From JBNKDD01 sp050288085 (GTDB lineage Bacteria; Chloroflexota; Anaerolineae; Aggregatilineales; UBA3940): 16,347 nucleotides of DNA. How positions within the stretch are numbered: the first letter of the stretch is position 1; each line of letters begins with the position of its first letter. Below are positions 1 to 6,897 of this stretch, in pieces. Both the position numbers and the translations under genes were made by a program. Under the pieces are notes generated by a model that did not search any database, had not been told where the DNA came from, and saw only the letters and a program-made list of their open reading frames with translations. The DNA is taken from positions 1 through 16,347 of the forward strand of contig JBNKDD010000116.1 in the NCBI GenBank assembly GCA_050288085.1, written 5' to 3'.

Positions 1-64
1 CTCCCTCCCCCTCTCCAATTTGGAGAGGGGGCAGATCGACCGCAGGGAGATCGGGAGTGAGGTC
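1..64. repeat. Palindromic intergenic repeat, left end cut by window
   Basis: Bases 7-18 (CCCCCTCTCCAA) and 20-31 (TTGGAGAGGGGG) form a perfect 12-bp inverted repeat around one base. Outside it, CTCCC at 1-5 is complementary to GGGAG at 53-57, and the right arm continues as TGAGGTC to base 64. The same outer arm ending (TGAGGTC after an AGGGA-type block) occurs at 10035-10047. This suggests one dispersed repeat family whose left arm here starts outside the window. It lies upstream of the peptidase gene and carries no reading frame. Confidence 0.6.
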
Positions 65-95
65 GGAAAAAGTCTCTGTGCAACCGTCCAGGTAG

Positions 96-104
96 TGCTA
101 TACT
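96..104 (+). promoter_or_regulatory. Extended -10 promoter for the peptidase/hydrolase unit
   Basis: TGC followed by TATACT (99-104) matches an extended -10 element, with 5 of 6 bases of the hexamer matching TATAAT. The -35 region around 76-82 is weak, which is usual for extended -10 promoters. The predicted transcript start near 111 leaves about 22 bases before the start codon at 133, with room for the GAGG ribosome site at 121-124. Confidence 0.45.
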
Positions 105-132
105 TCCCGGAGAATAAGGTGAGGAAGATACT

Positions 133-1704
133 TTGAACCACTTGAAACACACCGGTTGGATGATATTGGTGGCTCTGTTACTCTTTGGCTGTGGCACGAG
201 CGAGGCTGAAGACCCCTTTATGGAAGCGCCCACCCCCACGCCGCCGCCGATCCCAACAGCGGTGGTCCAGCCGGTTGAACCGACCCTGTCCATCGAACCC
301 CTGGAAGAACTGGTGATCGCAGAGGAAGAGATCGAGGACTTCACCAGCATCATCGATGAGGCCCCAACCGTTACGCTTGAAGTTGATCTGACCTATTACG
401 AGCGCTGGATGAAAGTCCGGCAGGTGGTTGAGGTCGTTAACCGCTCCTCCGATCCCTGGGACGAGGTGGTGTTCAATGTGCCGCTGCATTACAACCTGGA
501 TGCCTTTCATCTCGATACGGTCAGTGTTACGGTCGGCGGCGACGTGCTGAACGATTACCCGACCTTCACCGATCAGGAGACGATTCTGCGTGTCCCCTTG
601 CCCCGACCGGCTGAACCTGACGAAACCGTTCGGGTTGAATTTGCCTACCGGATCGTGGTTCCGCCCGTGTCCGCGACCGATTGGCCGCCCAGGGGCACAA
701 CCGGTTGGCGCTACGATCAGAGCTTCGACCTGATCCAGGTGGGGGAGTGGTACCCGGCGCTGGTTCCTTACATTGATGGGGAAGGGTGGTATACCTGGCG
801 TTATCACCCGGTCGGCGATCCGACCGTGTATCCGATCGCTAACTATCGCCTGGATATCACCGCAGAGGAGGGCGTGACCATCGCCAGCGGGGGATTACTT
901 TCTCAAGAGGGCGGCACCTGGCATTTTGCGATCAACGGTGGGCGGGGGATTGCCTTCATTGCCAGCGATGATTACGAACTTGTCGAGCAGGAGATTGGCG
1001 GGGTTCCCGTTCGCAGCTACTACCTGACCGGGCATGCCGAGGCCGGTCAGCAGGCGCTTGACGTGGCGGCCAAATCGCTGATGCTGTTCAGTGCCTTGTA
1101 TGGCCCCTATCCCTACGACAGCCTGACCGTTGCCGAAAATGGCTTCTTCGGCGGGATGGAGTATTCAGGTTTTGCCAGCATCACCGATTATGCCTATATG
1201 ACCTATATCGGTCAGCCTGCCTCCGTCCTGACCGCGCTGGTTGCGCATGAGGTGGCCCATCAATGGTGGTACGGGGCGGTCGGCAACGATCAGGCCAACG
1301 AACCCTGGATCGATGAATCGCTGGCTTTTTACAGCGAACAACTGTACTTCGAGCATTATCACCCAGATTTTGTAAGTTGGTGGTGGCAGAAGCGGGTTGA
1401 TCAATATGATCCGCAGGGGCCGGTTGATGTATCGATCTACAAGTACAATCAAAGCTCGGACTTTATCCTGTGGATGTACGGCCAGGCTGCCCGGTTCATC
1501 CGCGATCTACGGGAATCGATGGGGGATGAGGCGTTCTTCGCCTTCCTGAAAGATTATTACCGGGAATACTATGGGCAGATCGTGACCGGGCAGGATTTCT
1601 ACATGGCGGCCCAGAGTCACGCCCCCTATGATCTGAAGCCCGTTTTCGAGAAATACTTTACTGACACTGAAGCTTTGATTGCGGAAGTGGAAGAGGAAGA
1701 GTAG
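133..1704 (+). CDS. M1-family zinc metallopeptidase, lipoprotein
   Basis: Likely an aminopeptidase-type zinc metallopeptidase anchored to the outside of the membrane. The start is TTG, with GAGG at 121-124 eight bases upstream. Residues 1-20 are a lipoprotein signal with lipobox LFGC (Cys20), followed by a Pro/Thr-rich, acidic linker to about residue 80. A beta-rich N-terminal domain precedes the catalytic domain. GGMEYSG at 340-346 corresponds to the GxMEN exopeptidase motif. HEVAH at 372-376 and Glu395 (HExxH-18-E) form the zinc site. Tyr449 in YGQAARF fits the family's catalytic tyrosine. At 523 residues it is shorter than full-length M1 enzymes and appears to lack the large C-terminal helical domain, as in many bacterial M1-like lipoproteins. 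The tail is Glu-rich. The next gene follows after 24 bases, so cotranscription is likely. The family call is secure; the substrate is unknown. Confidence 0.93.
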   Translation: MNHLKHTGWMILVALLLFGCGTSEAEDPFMEAPTPTPPPIPTAVVQPVEPTLSIEPLEELVIAEEEIEDFTSIIDEAPTVTLEVDLTYYERWMKVRQVVEVVNRSSDPWDEVVFNVPLHYNLDAFHLDTVSVTVGGDVLNDYPTFTDQETILRVPLPRPAEPDETVRVEFAYRIVVPPVSATDWPPRGTTGWRYDQSFDLIQVGEWYPALVPYIDGEGWYTWRYHPVGDPTVYPIANYRLDITAEEGVTIASGGLLSQEGGTWHFAINGGRGIAFIASDDYELVEQEIGGVPVRSYYLTGHAEAGQQALDVAAKSLMLFSALYGPYPYDSLTVAENGFFGGMEYSGFASITDYAYMTYIGQPASVLTALVAHEVAHQWWYGAVGNDQANEPWIDESLAFYSEQLYFEHYHPDFVSWWWQKRVDQYDPQGPVDVSIYKYNQSSDFILWMYGQAARFIRDLRESMGDEAFFAFLKDYYREYYGQIVTGQDFYMAAQSHAPYDLKPVFEKYFTDTEALIAEVEEEE

Positions 1705-1728
1705 GCTGGTCAGGGGTAAGGTCTATCC

Positions 1729-2562
1729 TTGGGTACATTAATGAACATTCGCGGTATATCACTTTTCACAAGAATCATAGGCGATGGCTGCCCGATCCTG
1801 ATGATGCATGGTGGGCCGGGAGCCGATCACATTACATTGCTGCCCCTCAAACCCCTGTCCGACACTTACCGGCTGATCTATTATGATCACCGCTGCAATG
1901 GGCGCTCAACCGGTCCCCCGGTGGAATCGATGACCTGGGAAAACCTGATTGCTGATGCAGATGCTTTGCGGCAGCAGTTGGGGATCGATCGGTGGGTGGT
2001 GTTCGGTCACTCCTTCGGTGGGATGGTGGCCCAGGAATATGCGCTCCGATATCCGGACAGCCTGTCCGGCCTGATACTGGCCGATACCTGTTCTGATATT
2101 AGCTGGGTGCAGGAGGGTGCGCCTCAACGACTGGAAAAGGACGGCTACTCGCCGCGAGCAGTCGAGGCCGCCCGCCGTTTCTTTAACGGTGATTTATCCC
2201 CCAACCAGGCTTTCCGCTTTATGATGCGCTTTGGCAAAGCCTATTCTTATACCTACAAGCCTCTCGAACAACTGGCGATGATGCGAGTCAAGTTCCGCCC
2301 AGAGCCGCTCGTTTTTGGATTCAAGCATCTGCTGCGGGGCTGGAACATCATGGATCGATTGGGGGAGATTTCTACACCAACGCTGGTTATGGCAGGCAGG
2401 CACGATTTTCAATTTCCGCCGCCGCATCAAGAGGCGATGTGCGAAGCGCTCCCCAATGCAAGGTTGGAGATCATTGAAGAGGCCGGGCACAATGCCCCGA
2501 TGGAACGGCCAGCGGTGGCTGTTGAGAAGATCCGGGATTTTCTAAGCTATGTTGGCATTTGA
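1729..2562 (+). CDS. Alpha/beta hydrolase, proline iminopeptidase-like
   Basis: A cytoplasmic serine hydrolase of the alpha/beta fold. HGGPG at residues 27-31 is the oxyanion-hole motif typical of the S33 proline iminopeptidase group. GHSFGG holds the nucleophile Ser95. Asp226 (AGRHD) and His254 (EAGHN) complete a catalytic triad in the expected order. Length (277 residues) is normal for the family and the enzyme looks intact. The start is TTG at 1729, seven bases after AAGG at 1718-1721. An in-frame ATG at 1741 would shorten the protein by four residues and is the main alternative. The gene follows the M1-like peptidase after 24 bases without a terminator, so the two probably share a transcript. 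That would fit peptide degradation, but many HGGPG proteins act on esters, amides or lactones, so the substrate is not settled. Confidence 0.9.
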   Translation: MGTLMNIRGISLFTRIIGDGCPILMMHGGPGADHITLLPLKPLSDTYRLIYYDHRCNGRSTGPPVESMTWENLIADADALRQQLGIDRWVVFGHSFGGMVAQEYALRYPDSLSGLILADTCSDISWVQEGAPQRLEKDGYSPRAVEAARRFFNGDLSPNQAFRFMMRFGKAYSYTYKPLEQLAMMRVKFRPEPLVFGFKHLLRGWNIMDRLGEISTPTLVMAGRHDFQFPPPHQEAMCEALPNARLEIIEEAGHNAPMERPAVAVEKIRDFLSYVGI

Positions 2563-2563
2563 G

Positions 2564-2664
2564 TTCAGAACCCCCCATCGCCGCTCGTACTATTGTGCTC
2601 GCCGCGATTCGCCCCCCTTCGCAAAGGGGGGCAGATACCGCTTTAGCGGTAGCAGGGGGTTGAA
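2564..2664. repeat. Palindromic repeat element with nested hairpins
   Basis: Outer arms AACCCCC (2569-2575) and GGGGGTT (2655-2661) enclose two perfect hairpins. The first is CCCCCCTT (2612-2619) with AAGGGGGG (2624-2631) around CGCA. The second is ACCGCT (2637-2642) with AGCGGT (2645-2650). TTCA at 2564-2567 and TGAA at 2661-2664 extend the symmetry. It starts right after the hydrolase stop, so it could also slow or end transcription, although no T-tract follows the stems. Confidence 0.6.
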
Positions 2665-2715
2665 TCAGGCAAACATTCCCAAATGCCAGCAGTACTTAGG
2701 CAGTATTGGTCTCTG

Positions 2716-3195
2716 ATGAAGAAGACCATCATCGGCGTGATGGGCGGTGGCGATCAGGCCCCGACAGATGCGATTCAGGAGGCTTACCGGCTGGGCGAAC
2801 TGATCGCGGAGCAGGGCTGGGTACTGCTCAACGGCGGGCGGAATGTCGGGGTGATGGATGCATCGGCGGCAGGGGCCAGTCAAAAAGGCGGGCTGGTGAT
2901 CGGCATACTCCCGGATCGGGACTTGGAGCGAGCCTCCACGCATCTCGCTATTCCGATCCTGACCGGCATGGGCGATGCCCGCAACGTGATCAATGTGCTG
3001 TCCAGTGACGTGGTGATCGCCTGCGCGGGCGGGGCGGGCACGGTATCGGAGATCGCGTTGGCACTCAAAAACAATAGGCCGGTGATCTTGCTTAACATGG
3101 ACGTGGGCGATCTGTTTTCGGATAGCCAGCTTTACCGGGCATCGACTCCCGAAGAAGCCATTCACCTGGTGATACAACTGCTTAATCAGCCATAA
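2716..3195 (+). CDS. TIGR00725/LOG-like Rossmann nucleotide-binding protein
   Basis: A 159-residue cytoplasmic protein related to the LOG/lysine decarboxylase-like family, whose characterised members hydrolyse nucleoside monophosphates such as cytokinin riboside phosphates. Visible marks are the N-terminal strand IIGVMGGG, GGRNVGVMDA at 40-49, GILPD near 63-67, the TGMGDARN segment ending at Asn90, and AGGAGTVSE at 104-112. The last corresponds to the LOG PGGxGTxxE motif with Ala replacing Pro, a variation I associate with the TIGR00725 branch. The ATG at 2716 was chosen because family homology starts there. An in-frame ATG at 2683 would add 11 unconserved-looking residues, and neither start has a clear ribosome site. 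The gene stands alone between a palindromic repeat and an unrecognised gene. The biochemical role of this subfamily is not established. Confidence 0.85.
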   Translation: MKKTIIGVMGGGDQAPTDAIQEAYRLGELIAEQGWVLLNGGRNVGVMDASAAGASQKGGLVIGILPDRDLERASTHLAIPILTGMGDARNVINVLSSDVVIACAGGAGTVSEIALALKNNRPVILLNMDVGDLFSDSQLYRASTPEEAIHLVIQLLNQP

Positions 3196-3322
3196 AGTAA
3201 GATTAACGTAGGATATCAGTATTAAATCCGCTATCCGGGGTTGAACTGCGTCAGTCTTTATTTAATTATCTGGAAGTCTTTGACAGTCAGAATGCGGTAA
3301 GCTCTAGTTATAGGGAGACTTG

Positions 3323-4276
3323 ATGTTAGATATGCTGCCAAAACACCCAACATTTAAACACGTTAAGACAGCGGATGCTATCATCCGAGCCACCCGGAGT
3401 GAGGCATATTTTGCTACCTGGGATCACCTCACGGCTCAATGGTGTGAATCGTTTGGCATTGAGCCGCCGATGTCCCGGCTGTTGGGGGCCAATCTGGGAG
3501 TGGGAAATGACTTCCTGTTTGAGCATACCCCCGGCGCTCAGGCGACGCAGGTGTTTGAGGCCATCCAGGAGATGACCGGCATTGAGCACGCCGCACAGCA
3601 GCTTGAACGCAAACCGGCGGACTTGCTGGATGCCGTGAAAACCCATGTCGCCCTGATTACCTTCAAGGGGTTTGATTTGTTATCGGATAACGATCTGGCC
3701 GAAGACTGGCTGGCCGCCTGGCAGGATACACTTCGCAATCAGAACCAGGCCCAGGTCGATTACGTCAGGACGACCACACAGCCCGATCAGCGTGTCGGGA
3801 TTGTTTTAGATGTTGATGCAGCCTTTGATGCCTACCTGGAACGGTTTGCGTTGACCGATGCCATAACGGCCTCGGTGATCGCGGCCTTCCCTTTTAGCAG
3901 CTTATCATCCGACCGCGCTTTCCTTGATGCGCTGCTGGCCTTAGTCGGTAAATATGCCCGGTATATCCGGTTGGTTGCCGACTATCCCTTTGATGAAACC
4001 GAGCCGCTTAACCTCCCGGTATTTGTCACGGCGGCTTCCAGGGATATCAGTTCAGGTGAGGCCCGGCAGCTTTTAATAAATGACCCGGACTTACAGGTCA
4101 GCATTAATGACCTTGTTTTGGAACGAGCTAGTGAGTATCTTGAAATTCTTGTTGAGGCAAATCAGGTACAGTGTAAAAACCTATCGAGTGAACAATCTGA
4201 GGCACTAACCAGCCTTTTAGATACCGTGCTGGGTATGTGTAGGCGACATATCGAAAGCCAGACTGTTGCCAGATAG
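3323..4276 (+). CDS. Unrecognised, predicted mostly helical soluble protein
   Basis: I do not recognise this 317-residue protein. It has no signal peptide or hydrophobic membrane segment. It is acidic and rich in Ala, Leu, Asp and Glu, and the spacing of hydrophobic residues suggests an almost all-helical fold. A Trp/Cys patch (WDHLTAQWCES) lies near the N-terminus, and two further cysteines lie in the last 50 residues. The ATG at 3323 follows AGGGAG (3312-3317) by five bases; a TTG directly before it (3320) is an alternative. Codon use and composition match neighbouring genes up to about 4060 and become somewhat more AT-rich after that. No obvious operon partner exists: 127 bases separate it from the upstream gene and nearly 400 from the next. 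It is probably a real gene given its length, ribosome site and codon pattern, but no function can be inferred. Confidence 0.75.
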   Translation: MLDMLPKHPTFKHVKTADAIIRATRSEAYFATWDHLTAQWCESFGIEPPMSRLLGANLGVGNDFLFEHTPGAQATQVFEAIQEMTGIEHAAQQLERKPADLLDAVKTHVALITFKGFDLLSDNDLAEDWLAAWQDTLRNQNQAQVDYVRTTTQPDQRVGIVLDVDAAFDAYLERFALTDAITASVIAAFPFSSLSSDRAFLDALLALVGKYARYIRLVADYPFDETEPLNLPVFVTAASRDISSGEARQLLINDPDLQVSINDLVLERASEYLEILVEANQVQCKNLSSEQSEALTSLLDTVLGMCRRHIESQTVAR

Positions 4277-4670
4277 ATGGATACTGGTAAGCCAGCAATT
4301 ATCATTTTCGCTTAGGGTCCATCCATAAATCACCGTAGGGGCGGATCGCGATCTGCCCAGGGCGCTTCACGAAGCGCCCCTACAACCGGCGTTTTTGAAC
4401 TTATGGATAGATACTTGACTAAGTGACGGTTTCCTACAATACCCCGTTCATTCCAGCGTAGCTCCCTAGAATTCTATCACCCCTGCCGGTGGTCAGTTGG
4501 TGCCACTTTGCTGTCCTTGCAACATCAACTGGATTTCATGTTACGGCTCGTTACATTTTTGTTAGATATTTTTCACGAAAATTCATAAACCGCCTAACCG
4601 TTTCAGTTAAGATGAGTGCATGAATAACTGTCGTGATTTAACTGTCGTCAAATCTGTAAACGAGGAAGAG
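4277..4670. other. Long intergenic region with a MITE-like element
   Basis: This stretch of almost 400 bases holds a MITE-like palindromic element at 4318-4413, described separately. After it comes an AT-rich leader (about 4500-4670) running into the small gene at 4671. I see no convincing reading frame, RNA gene or strong promoter in the remainder. The ATG at 4620 is in frame with the downstream gene and is discussed there. Confidence 0.5.
4318..4413. mobile_element. MITE-like element, double hairpin with terminal repeats
   Basis: ATCCATAA (4321-4328) and TTATGGAT (4401-4408) are perfect terminal inverted repeats, extendable to 13 bp with two mismatches (4318-4330 and 4401-4413 side). Inside, GTAGGGGCG (4335-4343) pairs with CGCCCCTAC (4375-4383). 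Two hairpins are nested: GGGCGGATC with GATCTGCCC (4339-4358, one mismatch), and a perfect 9-bp stem GGGCGCTTC (4360-4368) with GAAGCGCCC (4371-4379). No coding capacity. The structure fits a non-autonomous miniature element, but no clear target-site duplication was found. Confidence 0.6.
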
Positions 4671-4922
4671 ATGGATATCTGGGAAAATCTTGATCAAATA
4701 GTCAGTCGACAGAGGATGCTGCTAGCCTTGTGTAATGGCGATCCACGTGGGCCCTTGTATGCCATTCCTGAACACCCTGATGCAGCACAGTTGCAATTTG
4801 AATTCGATACGCTGGCCCAGGATTATTTTTCGCTGGCATCGAGACTCCCCAACCGGAAATTTGCGCGGGCAGCCGAGCAGATGCAGGCGATTTTCAGGCC
4901 GGTTAAGGAGATGATGGTTTAG
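4671..4922 (+). CDS. Small unrecognised helical protein
   Basis: An 83-residue acidic protein starting MDIWENLDQI. I recognise no family. It appears helical, has no signal or membrane segment, one Cys, and a basic stretch (PNRKFARAAEQM) near the C-terminus. The ATG at 4671 is chosen because GAGGAAGAG lies immediately upstream (GAGG at 4662-4665, five-base spacing). The in-frame ATG at 4620 would give 100 residues but has only a weak upstream purine stretch. The gene converges on the diterpene cyclase gene, and the hairpin between them points toward the cyclase side. Composition and ribosome site support a real gene; a role in terpene metabolism is not indicated by its sequence. Confidence 0.6.
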   Translation: MDIWENLDQIVSRQRMLLALCNGDPRGPLYAIPEHPDAAQLQFEFDTLAQDYFSLASRLPNRKFARAAEQMQAIFRPVKEMMV

Positions 4923-4933
4923 GCTTTTTAAAT

Positions 4934-4967
4934 AAAAAAGCGAGAGCCTTCCTTAGAAAACTCTCGC
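4934..4967 (-). terminator. Intrinsic terminator of the diterpene cyclase gene
   Basis: Read on the minus strand, GCGAGAG (4967-4961) and CTCTCGC (4946-4940) form a perfect 7-bp stem around a 14-base loop, directly followed by TTTTTT (4939-4934). It lies about 30 bases past the cyclase stop codon, the classic arrangement of a Rho-independent terminator. It supports the cyclase being transcribed alone. Confidence 0.8.
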
Positions 4968-4997
4968 CGATGGGTTTCGTTTGCCAGCCGGGTTTTT

Positions 4998-6692
4998 CTA
5001 CAACACATTCTCTTCGGACAGCTTAAAGAGCGTCAACTCCGCGTCAAAGATCGCCGATACCACCTGATGCAAAGGCACATAGACATTCTTTGAAATCCAG
5101 ATCAAAGGAATGTTAACCTGATCCTTCATCAGTTCGACGTGCATAAACCACTTAGCCCGTCCCAGGGCATCCACGACCTGTTCATACCGCGACTGCTCAA
5201 GATAAGGCAAAACCGCTGCCAACCCGGCTATGATATAAGCCGTTTCTTCGAGGGTGGCATCTTGTTGCCCCCAGCCGCCGCTGTCCTGCTCCCGTTCCAG
5301 GATCGCATCAATTAACCGGTCAGTGGCCTTCGGGTAGGTTTCCCGGACGATTCGGATACTCAGCCAACGCTGTGCCCCATAAGTCCAGGAGGCATGCCAT
5401 TTATCATGGCACATCTGGTCGATGGTTTTGCCGTCCGGCGCGATGTCAAGCAGCAAATCGCGGATATAGCCCTGGTTGCGTTCGTCATTGGCAAAGTCCG
5501 GGCCAAGCAGGTCAGAGGCGATTTCCAGGGCCATCAATGCGTGCAGGCTGCCAACCGGTGATGGGTGGGTCTCATGCGGGTAGCAGAAGAAGCTGCCATC
5601 CGGTCGCTGGAAGTGTGAGAAGCAGGTGCTCGATTTTTCTTCCAGTTTCACCCCGGCACAGGTCAGCAGGGCATACAGGGCAAAGGTGACGGAGGTATCG
5701 TCCAGGTCGGGCAGCTCGGTGTTGAACTCATCCCAGGATACCCGGCCTTTCTGATCCTGCCGGAGATAACGGTACATATCAGCGACCAGGTTTACCACCC
5801 GCTCATCCCTCTGGAGAAGCTCGCATAGATTGCCGGACAATATCCAGGGAACCAGGTTCCATAAGCGCTGGGTATGGGCATATGGGAACAGGTCAGGGAA
5901 GCCGGTCAGGTCGTAGGTATCGAACATATAGCGAAGATACTCGTACAGACCCTCTGGGACCTCCTGCCCATGCTCACGCAGGGCGACGATAACGGCGGCT
6001 GTGGCTGCCGGGGACAATCCGACTGCGCCATTCTCCAGCATGAGTCCCGGTATCTGACGGATATCGTCGTCGGTCAGGGGGACTAATGCCAGGAATTCGG
6101 CTGTATAGCTCAGGCTGGCCTGGGGATTAAACCAGCCCGGCCCCTTCGCCATGATTTCCAGCTTCCGGTGACCATCCTTCGCCAGTTCGTTGAGGTACTG
6201 CCGGGCCGGATCGCTTAACCGGAATTCTACCCCGTGATCTTCCAGCCAGTTGATCAGCAGCGGAACGATGATCTCAAAAGCGACGGTGTCATGATTAATG
6301 TATTCTTTTGATTGCAGAAGGAGTTGATCAACGCGCTGCTCTAACTGGTTGAATTTCGGGATAGGCCGGTTCAGGCGGTAGAGGGCCATCGCCATCGCCA
6401 GGGTATCGACCAGGGGCGAATGCGGCATATAGGAAGCATCCCCCCAGGTGCCGTCCTCATTTTGCTCCGCCAACAGCAGAGTCAGGTGGTAGTCCCGTTC
6501 CTCTGCCTGGAAGAAGTCTGTACATAACACCCAGGCCGTATCGTAAATTGAGATGTTCCAGTCACCCCCTTTGCTGTCGAGTGCCGACTGCATATGACCG
6601 AGAAACAACTCTACATATTTATCGATGTCTGGGGCTTGTGAACGTTCTACAACGTCCCGGAAAAAGGTATATTTTTCTAGATAGGCAAGCAT
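4998..6692 (-). CDS. Class II diterpene cyclase (copalyl/kolavenyl diphosphate synthase-like)
   Basis: Predicted to cyclise geranylgeranyl diphosphate by protonation into a bicyclic diterpenyl diphosphate such as copalyl, kolavenyl or halimadienyl diphosphate. The catalytic DxDD motif is Asp329-Leu-Asp331-Asp332, in the context PDLDDT. NISIYDTAWV at 46-55 is the YDTAW signature shared with plant and bacterial class II synthases. QW-type repeats appear at QNEDGTWG (77-84), as a variant at QRPDGSFF (362-369), and at QDSGGWG (469-475) followed by LEETAY. There is no class I DDxxD domain, and 564 residues fits a two-domain (beta-gamma) soluble cyclase. The ATG at 6692 has GGGAG eight bases upstream. 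It is monocistronic, with an intrinsic terminator and convergent and divergent neighbours. Herpetosiphon (Chloroflexota) has a characterised kolavenyl diphosphate synthase with an adjacent partner enzyme; no partner is present here. Class is secure; the exact product cannot be read from sequence. Confidence 0.92.
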   Translation of the reverse strand: MLAYLEKYTFFRDVVERSQAPDIDKYVELFLGHMQSALDSKGGDWNISIYDTAWVLCTDFFQAEERDYHLTLLLAEQNEDGTWGDASYMPHSPLVDTLAMAMALYRLNRPIPKFNQLEQRVDQLLLQSKEYINHDTVAFEIIVPLLINWLEDHGVEFRLSDPARQYLNELAKDGHRKLEIMAKGPGWFNPQASLSYTAEFLALVPLTDDDIRQIPGLMLENGAVGLSPAATAAVIVALREHGQEVPEGLYEYLRYMFDTYDLTGFPDLFPYAHTQRLWNLVPWILSGNLCELLQRDERVVNLVADMYRYLRQDQKGRVSWDEFNTELPDLDDTSVTFALYALLTCAGVKLEEKSSTCFSHFQRPDGSFFCYPHETHPSPVGSLHALMALEIASDLLGPDFANDERNQGYIRDLLLDIAPDGKTIDQMCHDKWHASWTYGAQRWLSIRIVRETYPKATDRLIDAILEREQDSGGWGQQDATLEETAYIIAGLAAVLPYLEQSRYEQVVDALGRAKWFMHVELMKDQVNIPLIWISKNVYVPLHQVVSAIFDAELTLFKLSEENVL

Positions 6693-6777
6693 TAATATTT
6701 CTCCCTATTCCTCACAATAAAGACAAAACAATACCGAACAAGATAAAAGAACGTTGGAAGGTACGTCCCCCCCCAAT

Positions 6778-6805
6778 TTGAGTATATAGCCATCCTGGAT
6801 ACAAT
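6778..6805 (+). promoter_or_regulatory. Promoter for the RraA-like gene
   Basis: TTGAGT (6778-6783, 4 of 6 to TTGACA) and TACAAT (6800-6805, 5 of 6 to TATAAT) are separated by 16 bases. The predicted transcript start near 6812 gives a leader of about 86 bases containing the dyad at 6829-6874. A run of eight C residues (6767-6774) lies just upstream, between the divergent cyclase and RraA-like genes. Confidence 0.45.
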
Positions 6806-6828
6806 AAACTACGATGCCATTACAAAAC

Positions 6829-6874
6829 AGTTACAATGATCACATGACTTGCATGAGTAATGCGACAAGTAACT
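6829..6874. promoter_or_regulatory. Dyad in the leader of the RraA-like gene
   Basis: AGTTAC (6829-6834) and GTAACT (6869-6874) form an inverted repeat. Inside it TTGCAT (6849-6854) can pair with ATGCGA (6860-6865, one G-T pair) around a 5-base loop. The position, between the predicted promoter and the start codon at 6898, suits an operator or leader hairpin. No regulator can be named. Confidence 0.3.
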
Positions 6875-6897
6875 ATTAATCTAACGGGAAAACACAC

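Noticed and set aside
178..807. Long minus-strand open frame inside the M1 peptidase gene
   Set aside because: It is a shadow of the well-supported plus-strand gene and shows no protein-family features.
3280..3308. Promoter for the unrecognised gene: perfect TTGACA at 3280-3285
   Set aside because: The best -10 at normal spacing (TCTAGT, 3303-3308) is only 4 of 6, and the implied transcript start near 3315 would cut into the ribosome site at 3312-3317.
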